Source: an uncultured Collinsella sp.
Lineage (GTDB): Bacteria; Actinomycetota; Coriobacteriia; Coriobacteriales; Coriobacteriaceae
Length of the DNA stretch: 8,217 bases
Assembly: GCA_902464035.1 (NCBI GenBank)
Contig: CABQHT010000074.1
Location: 1 to 8,217 of the forward strand
Direction: 5' to 3'
How positions within the stretch are numbered: the first letter of the stretch is position 1; every line of letters begins with the position of its first letter. Shown here piece after piece: positions 1 to 5,770 of this stretch. Position numbers and translations under genes: made by a program. The notes under the pieces are model-generated. The model ran no database searches. It had not been told where the DNA came from and worked only from the letters and a program-made list of their open reading frames with translations.

Positions 1-98
1 AAAGAGCCCCGTCCCAAATTGACTACTCGTGAAAGTCGCGTCCGCGCGCATGGACGGCTCGTGAGCGGGTACATGGCTGTAGTAACATAGCTTCTGTC

Positions 99-114
99 CG
101 CGGGCGCGCCCGCG
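99..114. promoter_or_regulatory. 16-bp perfect GC palindrome upstream of nfu
   Basis: The 16 bases CGCGGGCGCGCCCGCG are identical to their own reverse complement. The palindrome ends 22 bases before the nfu GTG and about 9 bases before its Shine-Dalgarno. It could be a dimeric-regulator operator, or in RNA a short GC hairpin in the nfu leader. A possible -10-like TAACAT lies at 83-88, but I see no convincing -35. In a GC-rich genome such palindromes can arise by chance, so a regulatory role is only inferred. Confidence 0.3.
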
Positions 115-136
115 TAATTGTGAGAAAGGAGCCCCT

Positions 137-415
137 GTGGCTGTTAACGAAGAGCTGCTTAAGAAGGTTCTTGAAGAGATCCGCCCCAACCTGCAGGCCG
201 ACGGCGGCGATATGGAGTATGTGGGCGTTGACGACGAGGGCGTCGTCAAACTGGAGCTGCAGGGCGCTTGCGCCGGCTGCCCCATGAGCTCGCTGACCCT
301 GTCCATGGGCATCGAGCGCATCCTGAAGGAGCATGTGCCCGGCGTTACCCGTGTCGAGCAGGTCAATGCCTCCGGCGAGACCGACGACCTGTACGACGAG
401 TACGCGCCGTTCTAA
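137..415 (+). CDS. nfu: NifU C-terminal-domain (Nfu-type) iron-sulfur cluster protein
   Basis: This 92-residue protein consists of a single Nfu domain, the Fe-S scaffold/carrier module that binds a labile cluster and passes it to apoproteins in the cytoplasm. The opening helix (about residues 3-18) leads to the family motif ADGGD (21-25), then a beta region ending in the cluster ligands CAGCPMS (45-51), a CxxC pair (C45, C48) expected to bridge a 4Fe-4S cluster between two subunits. A helix (52-66) and a final strand follow. It is about the size of free-standing Nfu proteins, with no A-type or IscU domain. The GTG start follows the Shine-Dalgarno GAAAGGAG (124-131) with good spacing; no in-frame ATG lies before the conserved helix. 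No suf or isc genes are visible nearby. The acidic C-terminal tail (about 80-92) is variable in the family. The family call is firm; the clients are unknown. Confidence 0.93.
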   Translation: MAVNEELLKKVLEEIRPNLQADGGDMEYVGVDDEGVVKLELQGACAGCPMSSLTLSMGIERILKEHVPGVTRVEQVNASGETDDLYDEYAPF

Positions 416-464
416 GATGCGAAAGCTGCGGACGGCATACTCCGCATAGACGTTACGCCCAAAT

Positions 465-497
465 ATGCGGCTGCGAGCGCAAGGCCCGCGGCCGCAT
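465..497 (+). terminator. GC-rich hairpin between nfu and lgt (possible terminator or attenuator)
   Basis: An 11-bp stem pairs 465-475 with 487-497 (ATGCGGCTGCG with CGCGGCCGCAT, including one G-U pair) around an 11-base loop. Only a weak T stretch (TTTGT) follows, so it is a poor intrinsic terminator by sequence. It lies 9 bases before the purine-rich lgt ribosome binding site and could instead reduce read-through or protect a processed 3' end. A smaller 6-bp hairpin (TGCGGA/TCCGCA, 427-432 with 441-446) lies just after the nfu stop. Function is inferred from structure only. Confidence 0.35.
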
Positions 498-524
498 TTG
501 TATGTAGGGAGTAGGAGGGTCGAC

Positions 525-1346
525 ATGCTCAACGACTTCTACCATATGCTTGATCCCGTCGCCATTTCGGCGGGGCCCATCACCATCTACTGGTACGGCT
601 TGGCCTATGTGGTTGGCGCCCTGCTCACGGCGGTCGTCATGTACCGCACGCAGCGTCGCTGGGGCTTTAACATCACGATTGACGACCTGACGAGTGTCGT
701 GGTCGGCGTGGTCTTTGGCCTTATCATCGGCGCGCGCCTGTTCTACGTCGTCTTTTACGGTGATGGCTACTATTGGGCCCACCCGCTCGAGATCTTTGCC
801 ACCAACGAGGGCGGCATGAGCTTCCACGGTGGCCTGGTCGGCGGCATCTTGGGCGGCGTCATCGTGTGCCGCATGTATAAGCTCGATGCCTGGACCATCG
901 CCGACCTTGCCGTTATCGGTGCTCCGCTGGCGTTGTGCCTGGGACGTTGCGCCAATTTCGTCAACGGCGAGCTGTGGGGCAAACCGACCGATCTGCCTTG
1001 GGGTGTGGTCTTTGGCGGCACGGCGGGAGATATGCCGCGTCATCCTTCCCAGCTCTATGAGGCGTTTCTTGAGGGCATCGTGCTCTTTTGCATCCTACAG
1101 GTGCTCAGCCGCAAAAAGCCGCTGCTGCCCCAGGGTACGTTTATGGGCGTCTTTGTGATGGGCTACGGCATCGTTCGCTTTTTGATTGAGTTTGTGCGCG
1201 TGCCCGATGCGCAGCTGGGATATCTGCTGGGCGGCGTTATCACCATGGGCCAGCTGCTGAGCCTGCCGCTCGTGATCGCCGGCCTGGCGCTCATCATCTT
1301 CGCCCGACACCGCAACCAGCCCCAGCGCGTCTACCTGGACGCCTAA
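525..1346 (+). CDS. lgt: Prolipoprotein diacylglyceryl transferase (Lgt)
   Basis: Lgt moves the diacylglyceryl group of phosphatidylglycerol onto the lipobox cysteine of prolipoproteins, the first step of lipoprotein maturation at the cytoplasmic membrane. The 273-residue product has the usual multi-pass layout: hydrophobic stretches near 17-40, 57-78, 100-116, 126-142, 182-194, 204-222 and 235-260. The Lgt signature GRCANFVNGELWG (140-152) is intact, including R141 and N144. The family SFHGG (99-103) supplies H101, equivalent to the functionally important His103 of E. coli. HPSQLYEA (173-180) and the RVPDAQLG segment (225-232; R225 matching E. coli Arg239) are also conserved. The start at 525 follows GGAGTAGGAGG (509-519). 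The frame stays open to an ATG at 465, but that would add 20 unconserved residues and lacks a ribosome binding site. The gap to nfu is 109 bases, so co-transcription is possible but not shown. Confidence 0.97.
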   Translation: MLNDFYHMLDPVAISAGPITIYWYGLAYVVGALLTAVVMYRTQRRWGFNITIDDLTSVVVGVVFGLIIGARLFYVVFYGDGYYWAHPLEIFATNEGGMSFHGGLVGGILGGVIVCRMYKLDAWTIADLAVIGAPLALCLGRCANFVNGELWGKPTDLPWGVVFGGTAGDMPRHPSQLYEAFLEGIVLFCILQVLSRKKPLLPQGTFMGVFVMGYGIVRFLIEFVRVPDAQLGYLLGGVITMGQLLSLPLVIAGLALIIFARHRNQPQRVYLDA

Positions 1347-1352
1347 CCACCA

Positions 1353-1391
1353 AAACCACCACAAAGGGGACAGGCACCTTTGTGGTGGTTT
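1353..1391 (+). repeat. Hairpin repeat A (GGGGACAGG-loop family), plus orientation
   Basis: A perfect 15-bp inverted repeat (AAACCACCACAAAGG at 1353-1367, CCTTTGTGGTGGTTT at 1377-1391) encloses a 9-base loop. GGGGACAGG runs across the end of the left arm and the loop. It begins 6 bases after the lgt stop. No proper T-tract follows (TTTGCTG), so it is not a classic intrinsic terminator, although it could act as a 3'-end stem-loop for lgt. Its core and architecture recur at 1415-1470, 3675-3707 and 6284-6339, which marks it as a member of an interspersed repeat family. Confidence 0.75.
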
Positions 1392-1414
1392 GCTGGGTAA
1401 CGATGACAGAACCG

Positions 1415-1470
1415 TAACGTTTCCCCAGATAAAACCTGCCAAAATAAACCTGTCCCTTTTTGGCAGGTTT
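1415..1470 (-). repeat. Hairpin repeat B, minus orientation, 56-bp copy
   Basis: Read on the minus strand, these 56 bases align without gaps to 6284-6339, with 49 identical positions by my count. Within it a perfect 13-bp inverted repeat (AAACCTGCCAAAA at 1432-1444, TTTTGGCAGGTTT at 1458-1470) holds a 13-base loop containing CCTGTCCC, the reverse complement of GGGACAGG. The element continues beyond the hairpin on one side (1415-1431), and that part is conserved in the other copy. It ends two bases before the AGAAAGG ribosome binding site of the next gene, so in an mRNA the hairpin would sit directly upstream of that site. Confidence 0.75.
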
Positions 1471-1489
1471 CTAGAAAGGCTTTCGGACT

Positions 1490-3673
1490 GTGAAGGATTC
1501 CGACCTCTCCACAACGGCTGCGCGCGACGCTGCCCGCATCGTCTGGTTTAAGCGCTACCCCGCCAAGCAGACGCTCATCGCATTTTTGCTCGCGCTGTTG
1601 GCGACCACGGCGTTTTCCATCGATCCCGCCCCGGTGTCGAGCAACGCGGTCTTGGCGATTGACCCCAAAGCCTCGGGCATGCTGTACGTGTGCTACGAGG
1701 TGCTCCTCTCGTTTGCCGGCCATACCGACGCGGTCATGCTGCTTGCGCTTGCCTGCCTGCTCACGCTGCCGTTTCGCTACGTATTCTTTGGCCGTGGCGA
1801 CGCTTGGCGTCCCTCGGTGATCCTTCCGTCGCTGTTTTTCGCCATCTGCATGGTGTTCGGCCGCAGCTACGACCTCATCGATTCGGCCGAGATCGTGCTC
1901 GGCGACAAGGCCCGCATCATCTGCGCCTGGATAGGCGGTGTGGGCTGGATGCTCTTGGCGGTCGTTGCCTTCTACCTTGCCTTTGAGTGTCTAGATTGGC
2001 TGAGCTCTCGGCGCATTCCGTTTTCCGAAGCGCACTTTGGCCGCGTATGGCGTGTGACTCACGCCGTGCTCTCGGTCCATCCCTTTGCCGGGCCCTTTCT
2101 GGTGCTTATGATCGCCTGGGCGCCCACGCTCATCGCTTCGCTGCCCGGCCTTTTTATGGGAGATACGGGTGCGCAGATTCGCCAGTGGTTCAACTATCCC
2201 AACGGCACGAGCGACTACCTGCGCCTACTCAACCCCAACGTGCTGCTCAACGGGCATCATCCCGTAGTGCACACGGCCATTATCGGCTCGTGCGTTCAAC
2301 TGGGGCTTTCGCTGTTCAACAGCGCTAACGCGGGCCTCATCATCTATACCTGTGCTCAATTTGTCATCACGGCTGCCTGCATGGCCTATTCCATCTCGTC
2401 GCTGCGCAAACTGGGCGTGAGCCTGCCGGTTCGCGGTGCGATCCTGCTGTTCTTTGCGTTTATGCCGATGTTCTCTAACTACGCGGCGTTGCTCACCAAA
2501 GACGTGCTCTTTGCCGACGCGTTTTTGGTGCTGCTGGTACAGACCGTCAAGCTCGTCGCATGTGGCCTGCCCCGTCGTGATGCCAATGTCGAGCGAGCGG
2601 GCGAGAAAGCCCCCGTGCTCTTTGCGCGCCACGACTGGCTGTTGCTTGCGCTGGCTGCCATGGGTTCCTCGTTTTTGCGCAATGGAGGCCTGGTCTTTCC
2701 GTTGGCGGCCTGCGTGATCGCGGCGGCGTTTTGCGCATGGGATGTACATATCGCTCGTCGTGCGGCTAAGCAGACGGGCACTGCGGTCTCATGCGCCACG
2801 CCGCGCTTCCGCTGGGTTGGCGTCCTCGCGGTGCTCGCACTCTGCCTTGCCTCTAATATGTACTTCACCAAGGTCTTTATGCCGGCGCACGACATCACGC
2901 CTGGTTCCAAGCGCGAAATCCTCTCGATTCCGTTCCAACAGACGGCTCGTTTCGTCCAAAAGCACGACGGCCTCAACTCGGGCGTCAACCCTACGGTTAA
3001 GGAGGACGGCACTATCGTGGAGGCACCCTGCGACGGTTTGGTGACCGACGAGGAGCGCGCCGTGATCGATCGCGTGCTCAAGTACGAGAACCTGGGCCGC
3101 CGCTACAACCCCGACAAGTCCGATGCCGTCAAGAACTGCTTTAACGAGTACGCCTCGCAGGAGGACATCGATGCCTATTTTGAGGTATGGGCCCAGATGT
3201 TTAAGAAAGATCCCGAGTGCTATATCTCGGCGCTCATCAATAACTATTACGGCTACTTTTATCCGAGCGCGCGCGATGCCTGGGTCTACAGCACGGCGCG
3301 TAGTGCCGAGATCATGGCGCGTCCCGACAACCTCAAGTACTTCGACTTCCATCCGGTTGACAGCAACGTGGTGCGCTGGTGTGACCACCTGATCAATCTG
3401 TACCGTGTGGCGGTGCAGCGCATTCCGTTTATTTCGCTCACCATGAGCTCGGCCACCTATGTGTGGATCATGATCGCCGTGGTGGTCTACCTGCTGCGTC
3501 GTCATTCATGGCGTGCGCTGGCGATCTGGGTGCCGCTGTTGGGCGTGCTCGCCGTGTGCCTGATTGGTCCGTGCAACGGCTCGACCTACATGCGCTACCT
3601 GTATCCGGTCATCGCCTGCATGCCCTTCGCCATCGGCGCCACCGTCACCCGCAGCGACTTCCTCTGGTCCTAA
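1490..3673 (+). CDS. Large polytopic membrane protein, DUF6020 type (possible GT-C-like glycosyltransferase)
   Basis: The 727-residue product has many hydrophobic spans (about 27-44, 63-76, 80-99, 108-124, 142-166, 199-222, 264-290, 291-306, 313-330, 338-358, 382-414, 442-458, 653-670, 676-692, 702-718) and one long soluble stretch (about 465-640), probably extracytoplasmic. Motifs I associate with DUF6020 are GDTGAQ (224-229), NGHHPVVHT (254-262), LTKDVLFADAF (335-345), FLRNGG (395-400), PFQQTARF (481-488) and YMRYLYPV (700-707). An acidic residue after an early span plus a large external domain resembles GT-C enzymes that use polyprenyl-linked sugars, but that function is inference. The GTG start follows AGAAAGG (1473-1479) by 10 bases; the first in-frame ATG (M64) lies within a hydrophobic segment. 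Repeat hairpins flank both ends of the gene. Family call fairly sure; activity and substrate unknown. Confidence 0.75.
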   Translation: MKDSDLSTTAARDAARIVWFKRYPAKQTLIAFLLALLATTAFSIDPAPVSSNAVLAIDPKASGMLYVCYEVLLSFAGHTDAVMLLALACLLTLPFRYVFFGRGDAWRPSVILPSLFFAICMVFGRSYDLIDSAEIVLGDKARIICAWIGGVGWMLLAVVAFYLAFECLDWLSSRRIPFSEAHFGRVWRVTHAVLSVHPFAGPFLVLMIAWAPTLIASLPGLFMGDTGAQIRQWFNYPNGTSDYLRLLNPNVLLNGHHPVVHTAIIGSCVQLGLSLFNSANAGLIIYTCAQFVITAACMAYSISSLRKLGVSLPVRGAILLFFAFMPMFSNYAALLTKDVLFADAFLVLLVQTVKLVACGLPRRDANVERAGEKAPVLFARHDWLLLALAAMGSSFLRNGGLVFPLAACVIAAAFCAWDVHIARRAAKQTGTAVSCATPRFRWVGVLAVLALCLASNMYFTKVFMPAHDITPGSKREILSIPFQQTARFVQKHDGLNSGVNPTVKEDGTIVEAPCDGLVTDEERAVIDRVLKYENLGRRYNPDKSDAVKNCFNEYASQEDIDAYFEVWAQMFKKDPECYISALINNYYGYFYPSARDAWVYSTARSAEIMARPDNLKYFDFHPVDSNVVRWCDHLINLYRVAVQRIPFISLTMSSATYVWIMIAVVVYLLRRHSWRALAIWVPLLGVLAVCLIGPCNGSTYMRYLYPVIACMPFAIGATVTRSDFLWS

Positions 3674-3674
3674 C

Positions 3675-3707
3675 TTGGTGCATTGGGGTCAGGTTTCTTT
3701 GCACCAA
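3675..3707 (+). repeat. Hairpin repeat C (GGGGTCAGG-loop variant)
   Basis: TTGGTGCA (3675-3682) and TGCACCAA (3700-3707) form an 8-bp perfect stem around a 17-base loop containing GGGGTCAGGTTT, one base different from the GGGGACAGG core of the other repeats here. It starts one base after the stop codon of the DUF6020 gene. AGGGGACA follows the right arm at once, as if a second core were nested against it. A terminator role is possible but no T-tract follows. Confidence 0.6.
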
Positions 3708-3750
3708 AGGGGACATCATCACGACGCCTTCATTTTGGGGTTTATCTCGC
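3702..3750 (+). repeat. Probable decayed copy of the B/D repeat
   Basis: CACCAAAGGGGACA (3702-3715, overlapping the right arm of repeat C) resembles the left half of the repeat at 6284-6339. TTTTGGGGTTTATCT (3733-3747) resembles its right half, TTTTGGCAGGTTTTATCT, apart from a missing CA and one T. The two halves are separated by unrelated sequence. This reads as a degraded or mosaic member of the family, but the match is short and could be partly chance. Confidence 0.35.
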
Positions 3751-3761
3751 AGGCTAGTAGG

Positions 3762-3788
3762 TATATCATAACGACGTTTGTTTATATT
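3762..3788 (+). promoter_or_regulatory. AT-rich segment with -10-like boxes upstream of yebC
   Basis: This short AT-rich stretch contains TATCAT (3764-3769) and TATATT (3783-3788), each one mismatch from the consensus -10, about 50-75 bases before the yebC start. No good -35 lies at the right distance: TTTATC (3741-3746) is spaced correctly from TATCAT but matches poorly and falls in repeat-like sequence. A yebC promoter here is reasonable because upstream genes are unrelated and a repeat hairpin separates them. Confidence 0.3.
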
Positions 3789-3837
3789 GCCCGAGCATCT
3801 GCGCTGGGCTTTAGGTCGAAACCGATAGGAGACACGT

Positions 3838-4644
3838 ATGTCCGGACACTCTAAGTGGGCCACAACCAAGCATCGTAAGGGCGCGCAGGACGCCAAGCGT
3901 TCCGCCCTCTTCTCCAAGCTCAGCCGCAACATCACCGTTGCTGCCCGTCTCGGCGGTGACCCGCTGCCCGAGAACAACGCCAGCCTCGCCGCTGCCGTTG
4001 CCAAGGCCAAGGCTCAGTCCATGCCTAAGGACAAGATCAAGTCCGCTATTGACAAGGCTTTTGGTTCGGGTGCTGACGCCGCCGTCTACGAGAACATCGT
4101 GTACGAGGGCTACGGTCCCGCCGGTGTCGCCGTCTACGTCGACTGCCTGACCGACAACCGCAACCGTACCGCCGCTGATGTCCGTTCCGCCTTCTCCCAC
4201 GCTGGTGGCAACCTGGGCACCTCCGGCTCCGTCGCCTTCCAGTTTGAGCGTAAGGGCCAGATCGTCGTCGCCAAGGAGATCCTGGACGAGAACGCCAAGA
4301 AGGAGACCATGATCGCCAACGGTGCTGCCGGTGACGAGGATGAGTTCATGATGGCCATCGCCGAGGCCGGTGGCGAGGACTACGAGGACGCCGGCGAGGA
4401 GTGGATTGTCTGGACTACTGCCAACGAGGTCATGGCTGTCTCCAAGGCGCTCGAGGAGCAGGGCGTCCAGGTCAAGGGCTCCGAGACCACCATGGTCCCG
4501 ACTACCCCGACCGAGGTCTCCGGCGCCGACGCCAAGAAGGTTCAGCGCCTCATCGACCGTCTTGAGGAGCTCGACGACGTCCAGGATGTTTACAGCACCA
4601 TGGACATGACCGACGAGGTCATCGCTGCCCTCGAGGAGGAGTAG
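3838..4644 (+). CDS. yebC: YebC/TACO1-family translation factor (formerly annotated as transcriptional regulator)
   Basis: The 268-residue product opens with the family hallmark GHSKWATTKHRKGAQDAKR (3-21), then the helical N-terminal domain ending near SMPKDKIKSAIDKA (61-74). The second domain holds YEGYGPAGVAVYVDCLTDNRNRT (90-112) and HAGGNLGTSGSVAFQFERKG (121-140). The third ends in LEELDDVQDVYSTMD (247-261), close to the usual LEDLDDVQNVY. It is slightly longer than typical members (about 240-250), mainly through an acidic insertion around 149-180 (AKKETMIANGAAGDEDE). YebC/TACO1 proteins act on ribosomes to relieve stalling at proline-rich stretches; older annotation as DNA-binding regulators applies to some members. 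The ATG follows ATAGGAGA (3826-3833). Codon use is strongly biased to C-ending codons and CGT, more than in neighbouring genes, suggesting high expression. The ruvCAB genes that often follow yebC are absent here. Confidence 0.95.
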   Translation: MSGHSKWATTKHRKGAQDAKRSALFSKLSRNITVAARLGGDPLPENNASLAAAVAKAKAQSMPKDKIKSAIDKAFGSGADAAVYENIVYEGYGPAGVAVYVDCLTDNRNRTAADVRSAFSHAGGNLGTSGSVAFQFERKGQIVVAKEILDENAKKETMIANGAAGDEDEFMMAIAEAGGEDYEDAGEEWIVWTTANEVMAVSKALEEQGVQVKGSETTMVPTTPTEVSGADAKKVQRLIDRLEELDDVQDVYSTMDMTDEVIAALEEE

Positions 4645-4713
4645 CGCTCGCACGGGTTAAGCCGTGCATATCTGGGCATAATGAAGCGAGCATGCAAGCC
4701 TCGTGGAATAGAT

Positions 4714-4755
4714 GAGCCGGATCCGCGTGCGTAGAGCACCGGACCCGGCTCTTTT
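4714..4755 (+). terminator. Intrinsic terminator after yebC
   Basis: GAGCCGGATCCG (4714-4725) pairs with the CGGACCCGGCTC segment (4740-4751), giving an outer 7-bp stem, one A-C mismatch and an inner 4-bp stem, followed directly by TTTT (4752-4755). The T-run is short but the stem is strong. It lies 70 bases after the yebC stop. Between them are a 6-bp hairpin (GCACGG/CCGTGC, 4650-4667) and an alternative pairing GCTCGC (4646-4651) with GCGAGC (4686-4691), which I do not assign a role. Confidence 0.7.
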
Positions 4756-4760
4756 ATAAT
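4755..4760 (+). promoter_or_regulatory. Consensus TATAAT box overlapping the yebC terminator tail
   Basis: A perfect TATAAT begins in the last T of the terminator T-run and lies 50 bases before the amaP-like GTG. No recognisable TTGACA-like -35 is found 16-18 bases upstream, where the terminator stem lies. It is a plausible -10 for the alkaline-shock operon, whose own promoter must lie between 4756 and 4810 or upstream if terminator read-through does not supply transcription. A chance TATAAT in TTTTATAAT remains possible. Confidence 0.35.
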
Positions 4761-4810
4761 GATGCGAACCGTTCTGCATTTCGAGAGCCGAGATTTGAAG
4801 GGAGCGCCGC

Positions 4811-5356
4811 GTGCGCGTACTCAAACGAGCCCTAGCGATCGTGTATCTTGCCGCCACCATCGTGGCGCTGGGTACGCTTGTCTGCCAGTTTTGGGGGCCG
4901 TATACGTATCGCTTTATGCTGCTGATGCGCGACCCCATGCCGCGCATCGTCGTGACGGTGTGCGCCGGCGTCGTGGCGCTTGGCGTACTGCTGAGCTTTT
5001 TCCGCCTGATGTTCGCCCGTCGCGAGCCGTCCTGCGTGCATCCGGCGGGGGAGCGCAATATCGAGGTTACCCTTGCGGCGCTTTCTTCGTGCGCCAGGGC
5101 TGCTGCCGAGCGTGACGACCGCGTGATGGTTGAGCATATCGAGGCCCGCGTCCAAGGCTCCGACGATTCGCACGTCCGTTTTAAGGTCGAGGCCATCGCG
5201 CTCGATGATAAGGACGTTGCCGCTCTTGCCACCTCGATGCAGCAGCGCATCGAGAAGGCCTGCGACACCATGCTCGGCACGCCGGGTACGACCGCGCGTG
5301 TCCGTTTTTTGCCGTCCAAGACTACCGTCCAGACCGTGGAGGTTTCCGGTGAGTGA
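4811..5356 (+). CDS. amaP: AmaP-like alkaline shock response membrane anchor protein
   Basis: The 181-residue product has two membrane spans near the N-terminus (about 7-28 and 45-66) joined by a short loop, then a soluble domain (about 80-181). In that domain, NIEVTLAAL (83-91), HVRFKVEAIALDDKDVAALA (121-140) and an amphipathic helix through residue 155 ending in ARVRFLP (162-168) resemble a diverged Asp23-like fold. This is the layout of AmaP, which in Staphylococcus anchors Asp23 at the membrane. The GTG start at 4811 follows GAAGGGAG (4797-4804). The last codons overlap the next gene by 8 bases, and a DUF2273 gene and an Asp23 gene follow, which is the main support for the call. Membrane topology is visible; the role is from family knowledge. 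Confidence 0.8.
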   Translation: MRVLKRALAIVYLAATIVALGTLVCQFWGPYTYRFMLLMRDPMPRIVVTVCAGVVALGVLLSFFRLMFARREPSCVHPAGERNIEVTLAALSSCARAAAERDDRVMVEHIEARVQGSDDSHVRFKVEAIALDDKDVAALATSMQQRIEKACDTMLGTPGTTARVRFLPSKTTVQTVEVSGE

Positions 5357-5726
5357 TACCAATCAAGATAAGACCGCTCGTACGCCGCGCCTGACGATTG
5401 ACCAGAGCGCTACGCCGGCGAGCGAACCTGTTGATTCCAAAGCAGAGGCAACCGAGTTACAAGACGCGGCAGCCGCGGATTTTGACGAGGCTATGGGTCT
5501 CATCAAGGGTACGGGCGCTGCCATCTGGAGCTATGCTGTGCGTCATCCCAACACCACGCTCGGTGCCGTCGCCGGCTTTATCCTCGCCGTGTTGGTGCTC
5601 ACGTTGGGCCTATGGGACACGCTCGTCATTGCATTCTTCGTGCTGTTCGGCGCTGTGATCGGCCAAATTCGCGACGGCGAGAACGGGATCGTCAACTTCT
5701 TCGGCCGTCTGTTTAGCGGCCGCTAA
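5349..5726 (+). CDS. DUF2273 family small membrane protein
   Basis: The 125-residue product has a hydrophilic N-terminal half (1-65, Ala/Glu/Asp-rich) followed by HPNTTLGAVAGFILAVLVLTLGLWDTLVIAFFVLFGAVIGQIRDG, two close membrane helices (about 69-88 and 90-106). The basic tail NGIVNFFGRLFSGR ends the protein. This helical hairpin with G-x-x-x-G spacing and a trailing charged segment matches DUF2273, small proteins found next to Asp23 genes. The GTG start at 5349 overlaps the amaP-like stop (5354-5356) by 8 bases and has a clean GGAGG (5338-5342) six bases upstream, inside the preceding gene, so coupled translation is likely. The hydrophilic extension of about 65 residues is longer than the minimal family form, which is mostly the hairpin. 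Function is unknown; a part in membrane placement of Asp23 is inferred from context. Confidence 0.8.
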   Translation: MSDTNQDKTARTPRLTIDQSATPASEPVDSKAEATELQDAAAADFDEAMGLIKGTGAAIWSYAVRHPNTTLGAVAGFILAVLVLTLGLWDTLVIAFFVLFGAVIGQIRDGENGIVNFFGRLFSGR

Positions 5727-5770
5727 TATGTATTCGACTGTCGCATCCGCGGCAGGCATAAGGAGGAACC

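Noticed and set aside
465..524. Upstream extension of lgt to the ATG at 465
   Set aside because: No ribosome binding site, the segment lies in a hairpin, and the 20 added residues are not Lgt-like; 525 has a strong site.
453..1043. Minus-strand open frame of 196 codons opposite lgt
   Set aside because: It is antisense to a clear lgt; its Asp/His/Arg/Ala-rich product is typical of the complement of a GC-rich gene, with no recognisable domain.
1353..1470. CRISPR-like repeats
   Set aside because: Only two elements, in opposite orientation and of different arm sequence, with no regular spacers and no cas genes.
2789..3505. Minus-strand open frame of 238 codons within the DUF6020 gene
   Set aside because: Shadow frame with His/Val/Asp-rich low-information product; the plus frame shows coherent membrane spans and family motifs.
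3811..4653. Minus-strand open frame of 280 codons covering yebC
   Set aside because: Exact antisense of a strongly codon-biased yebC; the Gly/Leu/Val/Asp-rich product reflects the complement of C-ending codons.
4645..4713. Possible small RNA or tRNA after yebC
   Set aside because: Two mutually exclusive 6-bp hairpins are present but there is no cloverleaf, no promoter and no terminator specific to it.
5130..5348. Upstream extension of the DUF2273 frame
   Set aside because: It would overlap the AmaP-like gene by over 200 bases and translate to Arg/Ser/Pro-rich shadow sequence; the GTG at 5349 has GGAGG six bases before it.
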